Positions 25,866 to 33,827 of a stretch of 64,000 nt of DNA are shown here, piece by piece (position 1 is the stretch's first letter; each line of letters begins with the position of its first letter). The notes beneath the pieces are model-generated. The model made no database searches and was not told the DNA's origin. It saw only the letters and a list, made by a program, of their open reading frames with translations. The translations under genes were made by a program, and so were the position numbers. Source of the stretch: Nocardia yamanashiensis NBRC 100130 (GTDB taxonomy: Bacteria > Actinomycetota > Actinomycetes > Mycobacteriales > Mycobacteriaceae); assembly GCF_001613325.1 (NCBI RefSeq), contig NZ_BDCD01000014.1, forward strand, positions 248,001-312,000. Direction: 5' to 3'.

Positions 25866-26771
25866 ATGGGGGACGGGGCAGCGGCGGACAGCGATACCAC
25901 TTTTCCGAGACGGCAGCTCGGCAAGTTGCTACGAGACGCCCGGAACGCCACGGGGATGAATCTGGAACAGGCCGCTGCGCTCGTGCAGTGGAGTCGGCCG
26001 ACCTTGAGCCGCCTCGAGCGGGGTGAGACCGAAAAAGTCAGGGTGACCGATGTTTTGGCACTGTGCGAGGTCTATGGGGTCGGTTCCGAGGCCGTGGCGG
26101 TCGCGCGTGGGCTCGCGGAGCAGGTACCGGCCAAGTCGTGGTGGCACGCCTACAGCGATCTGATCCCCGCGTGGGCCAACCTGTATGTCGGGTTGGAGCC
26201 CAGCGCAACAAATTTGGCCGTATTCCAGCCGCTCATCGTGCACGGACTCCTGCAGACCCGCGACTACGCCCGATCGTTGGATCGCCTCTACTTCAGCAAT
26301 GACACCGAGCCCGAAATCGAACGGCGTGTGCAGAGCCGCGTGCAGCGGCAACACATTCTGATGCGATCCCGCCAGCCGACGGAGCTCGGTATCGTCCTGC
26401 ACGAGAACGTCCTTCGCACAGTTGTGGGCAGCGCTCGCGTGATGGCAGCCCAATGCCGCCACCTGGCGGACATGTCGACCCGCGACAATGTCGAGGTGCG
26501 GATCATGCCGTTCCACGCCGGACTCCCCCTCGGTACCGCTGTACCACCGTTCACCATCATGGATTTCGCGCGTGACGCACCCGGTAATCAGGTGGTAGAA
26601 CCGAGCCAGGTGTACTGCGAGGGCTATGCGGGAAGCGCCTACCTCGAAAAGCGAACGGACGTCGAGACATTCCGCGTGGCGTTCCAGCGGCTGCAACAGG
26701 CCAGCCTGGATGTACGGCCGAGCCGCGACCTGATCAGAGAGATTGCAAGGAGGCACGACAGTGAACGCTGA
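25866..26771 (+). CDS. Scr1-type XRE regulator (HTH + DUF5753)
   Basis: 301 residues. The N-terminal helix-turn-helix is LGKLLRDARNATGMNLEQAAALVQWSRPTLSRLERGETEKVRVTDV (about 18-63). DUF5753 follows (PAWANLYVGLEPSATNLAVFQPLIVHGLLQTRDYARSL, then EIERRVQSRVQRQHIL, VLHENVLRTVVG, VRIMPFHAG). These regulators pair with DUF397 genes, as here: the next gene overlaps its end by 11 bases. Such pairs control development or antibiotic production in actinobacteria. ATG 25866 follows GAGGGCAGG. Confidence 0.9.
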   Translation: MGDGAAADSDTTFPRRQLGKLLRDARNATGMNLEQAAALVQWSRPTLSRLERGETEKVRVTDVLALCEVYGVGSEAVAVARGLAEQVPAKSWWHAYSDLIPAWANLYVGLEPSATNLAVFQPLIVHGLLQTRDYARSLDRLYFSNDTEPEIERRVQSRVQRQHILMRSRQPTELGIVLHENVLRTVVGSARVMAAQCRHLADMSTRDNVEVRIMPFHAGLPLGTAVPPFTIMDFARDAPGNQVVEPSQVYCEGYAGSAYLEKRTDVETFRVAFQRLQQASLDVRPSRDLIREIARRHDSER

Positions 26772-26964
26772 CCTGTACGACGCCGATTGGTTCAAATCCA
26801 GCCACAGCTCCGCGGGCGGCGAATGCGTGGAGGTCGCCTTCCTCTCCGGCGAAGCGGTAGGCGTACGTGATTCGAAGAATCCCACCGGCCCGGCGCTGAT
26901 CTTCGCCGCGAGCGCGTGGGATGCCTTCACGACCGGAGTGAAGCTCGGGACATTTCATCCCTAG
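26761..26964 (+). CDS. DUF397 protein, copy 1
   Basis: 67 residues from GTG 26761, which follows AAGGAGG inside the 3' end of the Scr1-type gene (overlap 11 bases). The whole protein is DUF397: ADWFKSSHSSAGGECVEVAFL, GVRDSKNPTGPALIFAASAWDAF. DUF397 proteins are small partners or antagonists of the upstream XRE protein. The overlap makes translational coupling likely. Confidence 0.9.
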   Translation: MNADLYDADWFKSSHSSAGGECVEVAFLSGEAVGVRDSKNPTGPALIFAASAWDAFTTGVKLGTFHP

Positions 26965-27031
26965 GTCAACCCGGCCCACACGGTGTTCGGACCTCCTTGT
27001 GTCCGCACCACATGACAGTCAGGGGATGATC

Positions 27032-27235
27032 GTGCCGATCGATCTGCGCGGTGCGCGATGGTTCAAATCCAGCCATAGCTCGGCCGGCCAGGATTGTGTC
27101 GAGGTTGCCTTCCTGTCGGACGGTGCGGTCGGAGTACGTGATTCGAAGAATCCGATCGGCCCGGTGCACATATTCGCCGCGAGCGAGTGGGATGTGCTGA
27201 TCGCGGCCGTTGAGCACGGGGTGTTCCGACCCTGA
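27032..27235 (+). CDS. DUF397 protein, copy 2
   Basis: 67 residues, the same length as copy 1 and aligned from the first residue (VPIDLRGARWFKSSHSSAG against VNADLYDADWFKSSHSSAG). GTG 27032 is preferred: AGGGG lies 6 bases upstream and the N-terminus matches copy 1; an earlier GTG at 26999 is less likely. The two are about two-thirds identical, so this is a tandem duplication that has since diverged, 67 bases after copy 1. Confidence 0.85.
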   Translation: MPIDLRGARWFKSSHSSAGQDCVEVAFLSDGAVGVRDSKNPIGPVHIFAASEWDVLIAAVEHGVFRP

Positions 27236-27276
27236 GCTGACGGACGTGTGTCGCGCGTCCGTGCGAATGCGGGTGT

Positions 27277-29127
27277 TCACGCCTCAGCCGATTGCGGCCG
27301 CGGTTGCGGGGTGGCGGGTGGGTGGGTGCGGTGGGCTTGGGAGAGGCGGGCGGCGCCTAGGGAGAGGGCGGTGATGAGGATCAGGGAGCAGGCCAGGACT
27401 ATGAGGCAGGCGGTGGTGTAGAGCCAGGCGGGGCGGTCGAAGGTGCGTTCTCGTTGCAGGACTGTGACTTCGGAGACGAAGGGGCGGGTGAAGTCGGTGA
27501 GGGCGGGGACGGCGTGGGCGTCGATGGCGGGGTCGTCGGGGAGGTAGAGGGGCAGGGAGGTGAGGGTGCGGCCGTCGTGCAGGCGCAGGACGGTTTTCCA
27601 GGTGCCGGCGGCGGGGACGGGGGTGGTGGTGCGGTAGTGGCCGGGGGCGGTTCGGGTGAGTTGGTCGATGACGAGGCCGCGGCTGGGGCTGGCCGAGCCG
27701 GTGCCGCCTTGCCAGCTGAGGATTTGGAGCCATTCGGGGTCGGCGGAGACGGTGTCGGCGGGGGCGATGGCGATGTCGGCGGTGACCATGCGGGTGTCGC
27801 CGACGGGTGGGGCGTCGGTCAATCGCACTGTGGCCGTGGTGTTTTCGGGGACGGTGACGTGCAGGCCGTCGGCGATGCAGGCGGCGGCGATCAGGACGGC
27901 CGCGAGGACGATGCCGCGGCGCAGTGCGGGCCGGGGCAGGGCGTCACCGCGCAGGACGATTGCGAGCAGGGCGCCGACCAGGCCGCCGGCCACGCCCGCG
28001 GGGATCGCCAGGAGCAGCGCTTCCGGCCACATCGAAGCCGGCCAGGGATCGGCGAACATCGCTGTCACCCAGAGACTTTCGAGCCAGAGCCCGGCGGTGG
28101 CGGCGGCCAGGCCGGTGAGGGCGCCCCACCAGATCGGTGTGCGCAGCAATGGCAGCAGGCCCATCGCTTCGACGACGATCGCGATGCCGAGGTAGAGCGG
28201 GAACACATTGTGCGGGGCGCCCAGGATCGGGCCGACCAGGACGGCGATGATCCAGCGCACCAGCAGGGCGAAGACCGTGGCGATGAGGGCGCCGCCGCGG
28301 CCGAGGGTGTAGCGGGCGGCGACGAGGGCGATGGTGCCGGCGATTGTGATGAGCAGGGGGTGGAAGAGGAGGCGGAATTGCGGGACGCCGAAATCGAATT
28401 CGACCTGGAAGACCGACAGGCCGATCAGCAGGCCGCCGAAGGCGAAGCTGCGGGCCAGCCACAGCCAGCGGCCGTCGGTGCGGGCCGGGTCGGGGCGGTC
28501 CAGGCGGCCTTCGAATTCCAGGAGCAGGACCGCGACCAGCGACAGGCCCGCGCCGCCGATCAGCATGAGATGGGTTGGCCCCCAGAGGGTGACGTCCTGG
28601 CCGAACAGGCGATGCCAGATGTCGTCGAGGGGGAAGCCGGTGAGCGCGTACAGCCCGCACGCCGCCATGAGGACGCCGCCGACCGGGGCGTACCAAGTGC
28701 GGGTGATGCGGATGGCGGCCGGGCCGGGCTTCTCGTCCAGGGGCAGCAGGATGGCCAGCATGCCCGCCACGAACAGGAAGAACAGCCCGATCATGATGAA
28801 GTAGTGGGCGGGGTTGGCCAGCGGGCCTTCGTCGCGGCCGCGCCCGATGTGCAGGCTCACGTCCCAGATGAAGCCGAACATGGCGGTGAGGATGGTGGTG
28901 ATGAAGACCGCCAGCGGCAGGGCCACCCAGCCGGGGCGGTTGGCCCAGCGGCCGAGGCGGTCGGCGGCGTTGCCGAGCCAGCCGATGCGGCGGGTGCGGT
29001 GCAGGTAGCCGAGGGTGCCGACCGCCGCCGCGATCACCAGGGCCGAACCGGTAAGTATCGCAACCTGATCCAGTGCGGCGCCGCCGCCTTCGGAACCGTC
29101 GGCGAGCATCGTGATGTCAGGACTCAT
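27277..29127 (-). CDS. multi-spanning membrane protein with extracellular beta domain
   Basis: 616 residues. About ten hydrophobic segments fill residues 20-450 (for example WVALPLAVFITTILTAMFGFIWDVSLHI and HYFIMIGLFFLFVAGMLAILLPL). A ~150-residue beta-rich domain then appears between the last two segments (ENTTATVRLTDAPPVGDTRMVTADIAIAP, APGHYRTTTPVPAAGTWKTVLRLHDG), resembling a YtkA/CopC-like immunoglobulin-type fold, followed by one more helix. The layout suggests an envelope protein, perhaps a metal-handling or transport partner, but the family is not certain. ATG 29127 is the natural start. Confidence 0.6.
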   Translation of the reverse strand: MSPDITMLADGSEGGGAALDQVAILTGSALVIAAAVGTLGYLHRTRRIGWLGNAADRLGRWANRPGWVALPLAVFITTILTAMFGFIWDVSLHIGRGRDEGPLANPAHYFIMIGLFFLFVAGMLAILLPLDEKPGPAAIRITRTWYAPVGGVLMAACGLYALTGFPLDDIWHRLFGQDVTLWGPTHLMLIGGAGLSLVAVLLLEFEGRLDRPDPARTDGRWLWLARSFAFGGLLIGLSVFQVEFDFGVPQFRLLFHPLLITIAGTIALVAARYTLGRGGALIATVFALLVRWIIAVLVGPILGAPHNVFPLYLGIAIVVEAMGLLPLLRTPIWWGALTGLAAATAGLWLESLWVTAMFADPWPASMWPEALLLAIPAGVAGGLVGALLAIVLRGDALPRPALRRGIVLAAVLIAAACIADGLHVTVPENTTATVRLTDAPPVGDTRMVTADIAIAPADTVSADPEWLQILSWQGGTGSASPSRGLVIDQLTRTAPGHYRTTTPVPAAGTWKTVLRLHDGRTLTSLPLYLPDDPAIDAHAVPALTDFTRPFVSEVTVLQRERTFDRPAWLYTTACLIVLACSLILITALSLGAARLSQAHRTHPPATPQPRPQSAEA

Positions 29128-29231
29128 CGGCAGAACTTTCTCTGTAACCCAACGTCTCACTGACCGCGTGCCCACAGGACCGGAAGGTATGCGTGGCGAA
29201 GTCGCCGGATCCGCCCCGCCCGTGAGGCGTC

Positions 29232-29657
29232 TCAGCCCTGGGCGCTGAGCACCATCCACATTTCGGGGTTGGCGACGGGTTCGAAGCCGAGTTTGGCGTA
29301 GAGGCCGTGCGCGTCGAGGGTGGCCAGCACGATGCGCTTGAGCTTGTACGGCGCCAGGTGGTCCCGGATGGCGGTGGTCAGACGCGAGCCCAGGCCGGCG
29401 CCGCGGTGGGCGGGGTCGACGTAGACGTCGCAGAGCCAGGCGAAGGTGGTCAGGTCGGTGACGACGCGGCCGTAGGCGACCTGGGCGCCGTCGGTGTCGT
29501 AGGCGCCGAAGTTCAGGGAGCCGCGGATGGCCCGTTCGACGATGTCGCGTTCGCGGCCCAGTGCCCAGTAGGCGTCGGTGGAGAGCCAGTGGTGCACGAG
29601 GTCCACATCGAGACGGTCGGGGGCGGTGTCGATTTCGTATCTCGCGGAGATGGTCAC
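29232..29657 (-). CDS. GNAT N-acetyltransferase
   Basis: 141 residues, a single GNAT domain. Acetyl-CoA binding is seen in DVYVDPAHRGAGLGSRLTTAIRDHLA (about 76-101), and the C-terminal strand reads DAHGLYAKLGFEPV. The N-terminal part (HHWLSTDAYWALGRERDIVERAIRGSLNFGAY) matches the YdgE-like arm of the family. Substrate unknown. Confidence 0.85.
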   Translation of the reverse strand: MTISARYEIDTAPDRLDVDLVHHWLSTDAYWALGRERDIVERAIRGSLNFGAYDTDGAQVAYGRVVTDLTTFAWLCDVYVDPAHRGAGLGSRLTTAIRDHLAPYKLKRIVLATLDAHGLYAKLGFEPVANPEMWMVLSAQG

Positions 29658-29745
29658 CGGCTCGAGGGTAGTCGGGTGATCGGCGCACGTTCCGATTTAG
29701 AAGGTATGCTCTATATCGAAGGGTTCACGTCGAGACGAGGGGGTT

Positions 29746-30411
29746 GTGATGACACTTCCACCGGGACAGCGTGCCGCCGAGGGGTTTCCGCGGTTCGGGA
29801 CGCATCTGCACCATCCGCCGCCGCCCGTGCCGGAGGATCCGGCGATCGAGATCGGCGGTGCGCTGACGGAGCCGCTCAGGCTGTCGATGGCCGCGCTGGC
29901 GCAGCTGCCGCGCCGGGAGCAGGCGGCCGACTTCCATTGCGTGGCAGGCTGGTCGGCCGTCGGACTGAAGTGGGAGGGGCACGGGTTCGGGGAGCTGTAT
30001 CGTGCCCGGGTCGAGCCGCTGGTGGCGCCGGGGGCGCCGATCACTCATGTGGTGTTCGAAGGGCTCGACGGATATCGCTCGATCGTCCTGCTCGAGGATG
30101 CGCTGGGCGCGGATGTGCTGATCGCCGATCGGCTCGACGGGGCGCCCCTCGACAGCGATCACGGGGCGCCGCTGCGGCTGGTGAGCCCGAGCCAGTACGG
30201 GTTCATCAGCACCAAGCATCTGTGCCGCATCGAATTTCTCACCGCCGCGCCGCCGGATCCGGATCGATGGTCGCCGATCGCGGGGCACCGGCGGGCGCGG
30301 GTGTGGCGGGAGGAACGCCACCGCCTGCTGCCCGGACGCGTGGTGCGGCCGGTCTACCGGGCGCTGATCGCGCCGATCCGCCGCCTCAGCGCCCTGGGCA
30401 GTCGCGGCTAA
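29746..30411 (+). CDS. molybdopterin-dependent oxidoreductase, YedY/sulfite-oxidase type
   Basis: 221 residues. The molybdenum ligand Cys lies in DFHCVAGWSAVGLKWEGHGFGEL (about residue 65), and the domain includes VFEGLDGYRSIVLLEDAL and PLRLVSPSQYGFISTKHLCRIEF. YedY (MsrP) enzymes reduce protein methionine sulfoxide or oxidise small substrates; most have a Tat signal, but none is visible here, so a cytosolic enzyme or a missed start is possible. Starts at GTG 29746 or ATG 29749 follow GAGGGGG. Its TAA overlaps the TAG of the convergent UvrA-like gene by two bases. Confidence 0.8.
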   Translation: MMTLPPGQRAAEGFPRFGTHLHHPPPPVPEDPAIEIGGALTEPLRLSMAALAQLPRREQAADFHCVAGWSAVGLKWEGHGFGELYRARVEPLVAPGAPITHVVFEGLDGYRSIVLLEDALGADVLIADRLDGAPLDSDHGAPLRLVSPSQYGFISTKHLCRIEFLTAAPPDPDRWSPIAGHRRARVWREERHRLLPGRVVRPVYRALIAPIRRLSALGSRG

Positions 30412-32669
30412 TCACGCAGGGCGCGACCGGTTTTCGATTCGGTCCGGGTCGCGAGTTCCTGCGGCGTGCCTTCGAACAGGATGCGTCCGCCGTGCCGCCC
30501 CGGCCCGGGACCCAGGTCGATGATCCAGTCGGCGCGGCGGATGACATCGGGATTGTGCTCGACCACGATCACCGTGTGCTCGTGCGCCACCAGCGTGCCC
30601 AGCACCTCGAGCAGTGTGTCGATATCCGAAAGGTGCAGGCCCGTGGTCGGTTCGTCGAGAATGTAGAGCGTCGGCGCGGTGGTCTCGGTGAGCTCGCGGG
30701 CGATCTTGAGCCGCTGGCATTCGCCGCCGGAGAGGGTGGTGAGCGACTGCCCCAGGCGCAGATAGCCGAGACCGACCTGCGCGACATGCCGCAGGGCGCG
30801 CGCGATCGCGGGATCCGCAAGCCGCTGGGCCGCTTCGTCGATGGTGAGATCGTCGATATCGGCGATGGTCAGCCCGTCGACGGTGCAGCTCAACGCCTCA
30901 TCGGTGAACCGGCTGCCGCCGCAGGTCTCGCACACCAGTTCCTGGCCCTCCATGAACGCCAGATCGGTGTAGATGACGCCCAGCCCGTTACAGGCCGGGC
31001 AGCCGCCCTCGGAGTTGGCGCTGAACAAGGTGGCGCGCACGCCGTTTCGTCTGGCGAACAGTTTGCGCACGGCCGGGGCGATGCCGGTGTAGGTGAGCGG
31101 AGTGGAGCGGCGGTTGGTGGTGACGGGCCGCTGATCGACGATGGTCGCCGGATGCTGGGCGACGAGTTCGGCCATCAGGCTGGATTTGCCCGCACCGGCC
31201 ACCCCGGTGACCGCGGTGAGCACCCCGGCGGGGATATCGACGCCGATACCACCGAGATTGTTGCGCGTGGCATTGGCGACCCGGATCTTGCCGCGCGCCG
31301 GGCGCGGGCTGTGTTCGCGACGCCGCCGCCGCAAGGCGCGCCCGGTCAAGGTGTCCGCGCGGACCAGGTCCTCGAATCCGCCCTCGAACACCACCTCTCC
31401 ACCGGCCGCACCCGCGCCGGGCCCCAGTTCCACGATCCGGTCGGCGATGCGCATGACATCCGGGTCGTGTTCGACCACCAGCACAGTATTGCCTTTGTCC
31501 CGCAACCGATGCAGCAACGCCGTCATCGCGCGCACGTCGTGCGGATGCAGCCCGACGGTGGGTTCGTCGAACACGTACAGCATTTCGGTGAGGCTGCTGC
31601 CCAGATGCCGCACCGTTTTGATCCGCTGCGATTCGCCACCGGACAGCGTCGCGGTGGGCCGGGCCAGCGACAGATACCCCAGCCCGATCCCGGTCAATGC
31701 CGAAAGCCGTTCCCGCAGCGCCGAAACCACGGGCGCGACCGCCGGCTCGCGCACCTGCTCGATGATCTCCGCGAGGTCGTCGATCTCCATCCGGGTCAGT
31801 TCGGTGATGGTGTGACCGGCCACCCGGGCGGTGCGAGCGGCCGCGTTCAACCGTTCCCCGCCGCAGTCCGGGCACGGCTGTGCGCGGGTGAATCGGTGCA
31901 GCACAGCCTGTTTGCGCTCCGACATCTGATCGGAGGTGTGCAGGTAGATGCGTTCGAAGCGCTCCACCACGCCCTCGTAATCCTGCGGCGGGCGCGTACC
32001 CAGCCGGGCCGCGGCCTCCCCGCCGAACAGCAGCGCCCGCCGCTCGTCCGCACTCCACTCGCGCAGCGGTGTGTGGGCGTCGAAGCTGCCGATATCGGCG
32101 TATTGGCGATACCAGTACTGCCCGTTCCCGAAGCCCGGCAACAGGATTCCGCCGTCCGCGAGCGAGCGGTCCAGATCCAGGATCCGATCCACATCGGTGG
32201 CCACGGTCTCCCCCAGCCCCGCACACGTCGGGCACATGCCCGCCGGATCGTTGAACGAGAAGTGGCTGGACTCACCGACATACGGCTCGCTCACCCGGGA
32301 GAACAGCAATCGCAGATAACTGTAGGTGTCGGTGATGGTCCCGACCGTCGAGCGCGCGTTGCCGCCGAGGCGCTTCTGATCGATCACCACCACCGGCGAC
32401 AGTCCCTCGATGGTGTCCACTTCCGGCCGGTGCCAGCGCGGCAGCCGATTGCGCACGAACGGCGGATAGGTCTCGTTCACCTGATACCCGGCTTCGGCGG
32501 CGATGGTGTCGAAAACCAGCGACGATTTCCCCGACCCGGACACCCCGACGAATACGACGAGGCGATTGCGCGGCACCTCGATATCGATCCCGCGCAGATT
32601 GTTGGTGCGCGCCGCTCGAATGCGTATGGCCCGCTCAGGCGGGGCGGATGGCTTGCGTGCAGTGCTCAT
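30408..32669 (-). CDS. UvrA-like ATPase (drug-resistance type)
   Basis: 753 residues with two ABC cassettes: Walker A GVSGSGKSSL (about 42-51) and GVAGAGKSSL, signature LSGGESQRIK and LSGGECQRLK, Walker B YVFDEPTVGLH and YILDEPTTGLH. Four Cys-pair motifs (MCPTCAGLG, PCPDCGGE, GCPACNGLG, CETCGG) mark zinc fingers. At ~750 residues it lacks the extra insertion and UvrB-binding parts of true UvrA (~950). Such DrrC-like proteins protect DNA from bound intercalating drugs. It is divergent from a WYL regulator whose start is 61 bases away, so the regulator probably controls it. Confidence 0.9.
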   Translation of the reverse strand: MSTARKPSAPPERAIRIRAARTNNLRGIDIEVPRNRLVVFVGVSGSGKSSLVFDTIAAEAGYQVNETYPPFVRNRLPRWHRPEVDTIEGLSPVVVIDQKRLGGNARSTVGTITDTYSYLRLLFSRVSEPYVGESSHFSFNDPAGMCPTCAGLGETVATDVDRILDLDRSLADGGILLPGFGNGQYWYRQYADIGSFDAHTPLREWSADERRALLFGGEAAARLGTRPPQDYEGVVERFERIYLHTSDQMSERKQAVLHRFTRAQPCPDCGGERLNAAARTARVAGHTITELTRMEIDDLAEIIEQVREPAVAPVVSALRERLSALTGIGLGYLSLARPTATLSGGESQRIKTVRHLGSSLTEMLYVFDEPTVGLHPHDVRAMTALLHRLRDKGNTVLVVEHDPDVMRIADRIVELGPGAGAAGGEVVFEGGFEDLVRADTLTGRALRRRRREHSPRPARGKIRVANATRNNLGGIGVDIPAGVLTAVTGVAGAGKSSLMAELVAQHPATIVDQRPVTTNRRSTPLTYTGIAPAVRKLFARRNGVRATLFSANSEGGCPACNGLGVIYTDLAFMEGQELVCETCGGSRFTDEALSCTVDGLTIADIDDLTIDEAAQRLADPAIARALRHVAQVGLGYLRLGQSLTTLSGGECQRLKIARELTETTAPTLYILDEPTTGLHLSDIDTLLEVLGTLVAHEHTVIVVEHNPDVIRRADWIIDLGPGPGRHGGRILFEGTPQELATRTESKTGRALRD

Positions 32670-32730
32670 ACTTCGACGCTAGAGCCGATTGCGGCCACAT
32701 TTTGACCGCGATTTCGGTCATCCTGGAGGC

Positions 32731-33696
32731 ATGCCCGACGTCACCCGACGCATGCTCGACCTGCTCACCCAGTTGCAGACCGGCCGCCGCTGGACCGGCG
32801 AGGAACTGGCGGCCCGGCTGGCGGTCAGCCCGCGCACGATCCGGCGCGATGTGGAGCGGCTGCGCGACTACGGGTACCCGGTCACCACCCGTCCCGGACC
32901 CAGCGGCTTCTATCAGCTCGTGGCCGGACGCACGCTGCCGCCGCTGGTGCTCGACGACGACGAAGCCGTCGCCACCCTCGTCGCGCTCACCGTGCTCGGC
33001 GCCACCACCGGCGACCAGCGCACCGATATCGGCGTCGCGGCCGACCGGGCCTTCGGCAAACTGGACCAGTTCCTGCCGAAACGCTTGCGCCCCAGGGTTT
33101 CCGCGCTGCGCGAGACCCTCGAGGCCGCCCCCGAACCCACACCGCTGGTCGACCCCGAGGCCCTCGCCACCCTCGCCCTGGCCGCCGCGCATCGTGAACT
33201 GGTCACCTTCGACTACACCGGCGCCGCGGGCAGCACCGCCCGCCGCCGCGTCGAGCCCTATCGCCAGGTGCATCTGCACCTGCGCTGGTATCTGCTGGCC
33301 TGGGATGTCGAACGCGCCGACTGGCGCACCTTCCGGCTGGATCGGATCAGCGGAATCCAATCCACGGCAGCCTCTTTCACGCCCCGGCCGCTCCCGGACC
33401 GATCCGCCGCCGACTATCTGCGCGCCGAACTCACCGCGCCCCGCCATCGCGCCGTGCTCACCGTGGCCGCGCCCGCCGCGCTCGTCGCCGACCGCCTCAA
33501 GTTCCAGGACTGCGAGATCGAACCCCTCGAAGGCGGTCGCTGCCGGATCCTCACCCACGTCGATTCCTTCGAATGGCTGGTGCTCAATATCGCGTTCCTG
33601 GACGCCGACTTCCACATCGACGAACCGCCCCAATTCCGCACCCGCGCCCGCGAGCTGGGCGAACGGCTGCTTCGAGCGGGTTTGCCAAGTCGGTAA
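32731..33696 (+). CDS. WYL-domain transcriptional regulator
   Basis: 321 residues. An N-terminal winged HTH (MLDLLTQLQTGRRWTGEELAARLAVSPRTIRRDVERLRDYGYPV) is followed by a WYL domain (RELVTFDYTGAAG...ARRRVEPYRQVHLHLRWYLLAWD) and the C-terminal wHTH-associated extension. WYL domains bind nucleic-acid or small ligands. ATG 32731 follows GGAGG. Divergent from the UvrA-like gene, so it is a likely repressor or activator of that gene and itself, responding to DNA damage or drugs (inference). Confidence 0.9.
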   Translation: MPDVTRRMLDLLTQLQTGRRWTGEELAARLAVSPRTIRRDVERLRDYGYPVTTRPGPSGFYQLVAGRTLPPLVLDDDEAVATLVALTVLGATTGDQRTDIGVAADRAFGKLDQFLPKRLRPRVSALRETLEAAPEPTPLVDPEALATLALAAAHRELVTFDYTGAAGSTARRRVEPYRQVHLHLRWYLLAWDVERADWRTFRLDRISGIQSTAASFTPRPLPDRSAADYLRAELTAPRHRAVLTVAAPAALVADRLKFQDCEIEPLEGGRCRILTHVDSFEWLVLNIAFLDADFHIDEPPQFRTRARELGERLLRAGLPSR

Positions 33697-33752
33697 GGGT
33701 CCACTCAGGAAAGGTCCGTAAACTCCGGGCACTGCCAACGGGAGGAGCATCG

Positions 33753-33827
33753 ATGCGACCGGACGTACCGGCGATCGTGGGAAACGACTGCGCTGGTGAA
33801 CTCCGGGAACGGGGGGTGGGCCGGTGA
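33753..33827 (+). CDS. short upstream ORF, 24 residues
   Basis: ATG with a strong ribosome site (GGGAGGAG, six bases upstream) and a TGA that overlaps the GTG of the M56 gene (GTGA). The peptide is MRPDVPAIVGNDCAGELRER plus four residues. Such a unit could act as a leader peptide or couple translation into the protease gene; it may equally be spurious. Confidence 0.4.
   Translation: MRPDVPAIVGNDCAGELRERGVGR

Noticed and set aside
29307..32705. Very long plus-strand open frame (1132 codons) over the UvrA-like gene
   Set aside because: It is antisense to a clear two-cassette UvrA-like gene and consists of low-complexity Arg/Gly/Gln sequence; GC-rich third positions create such frames.
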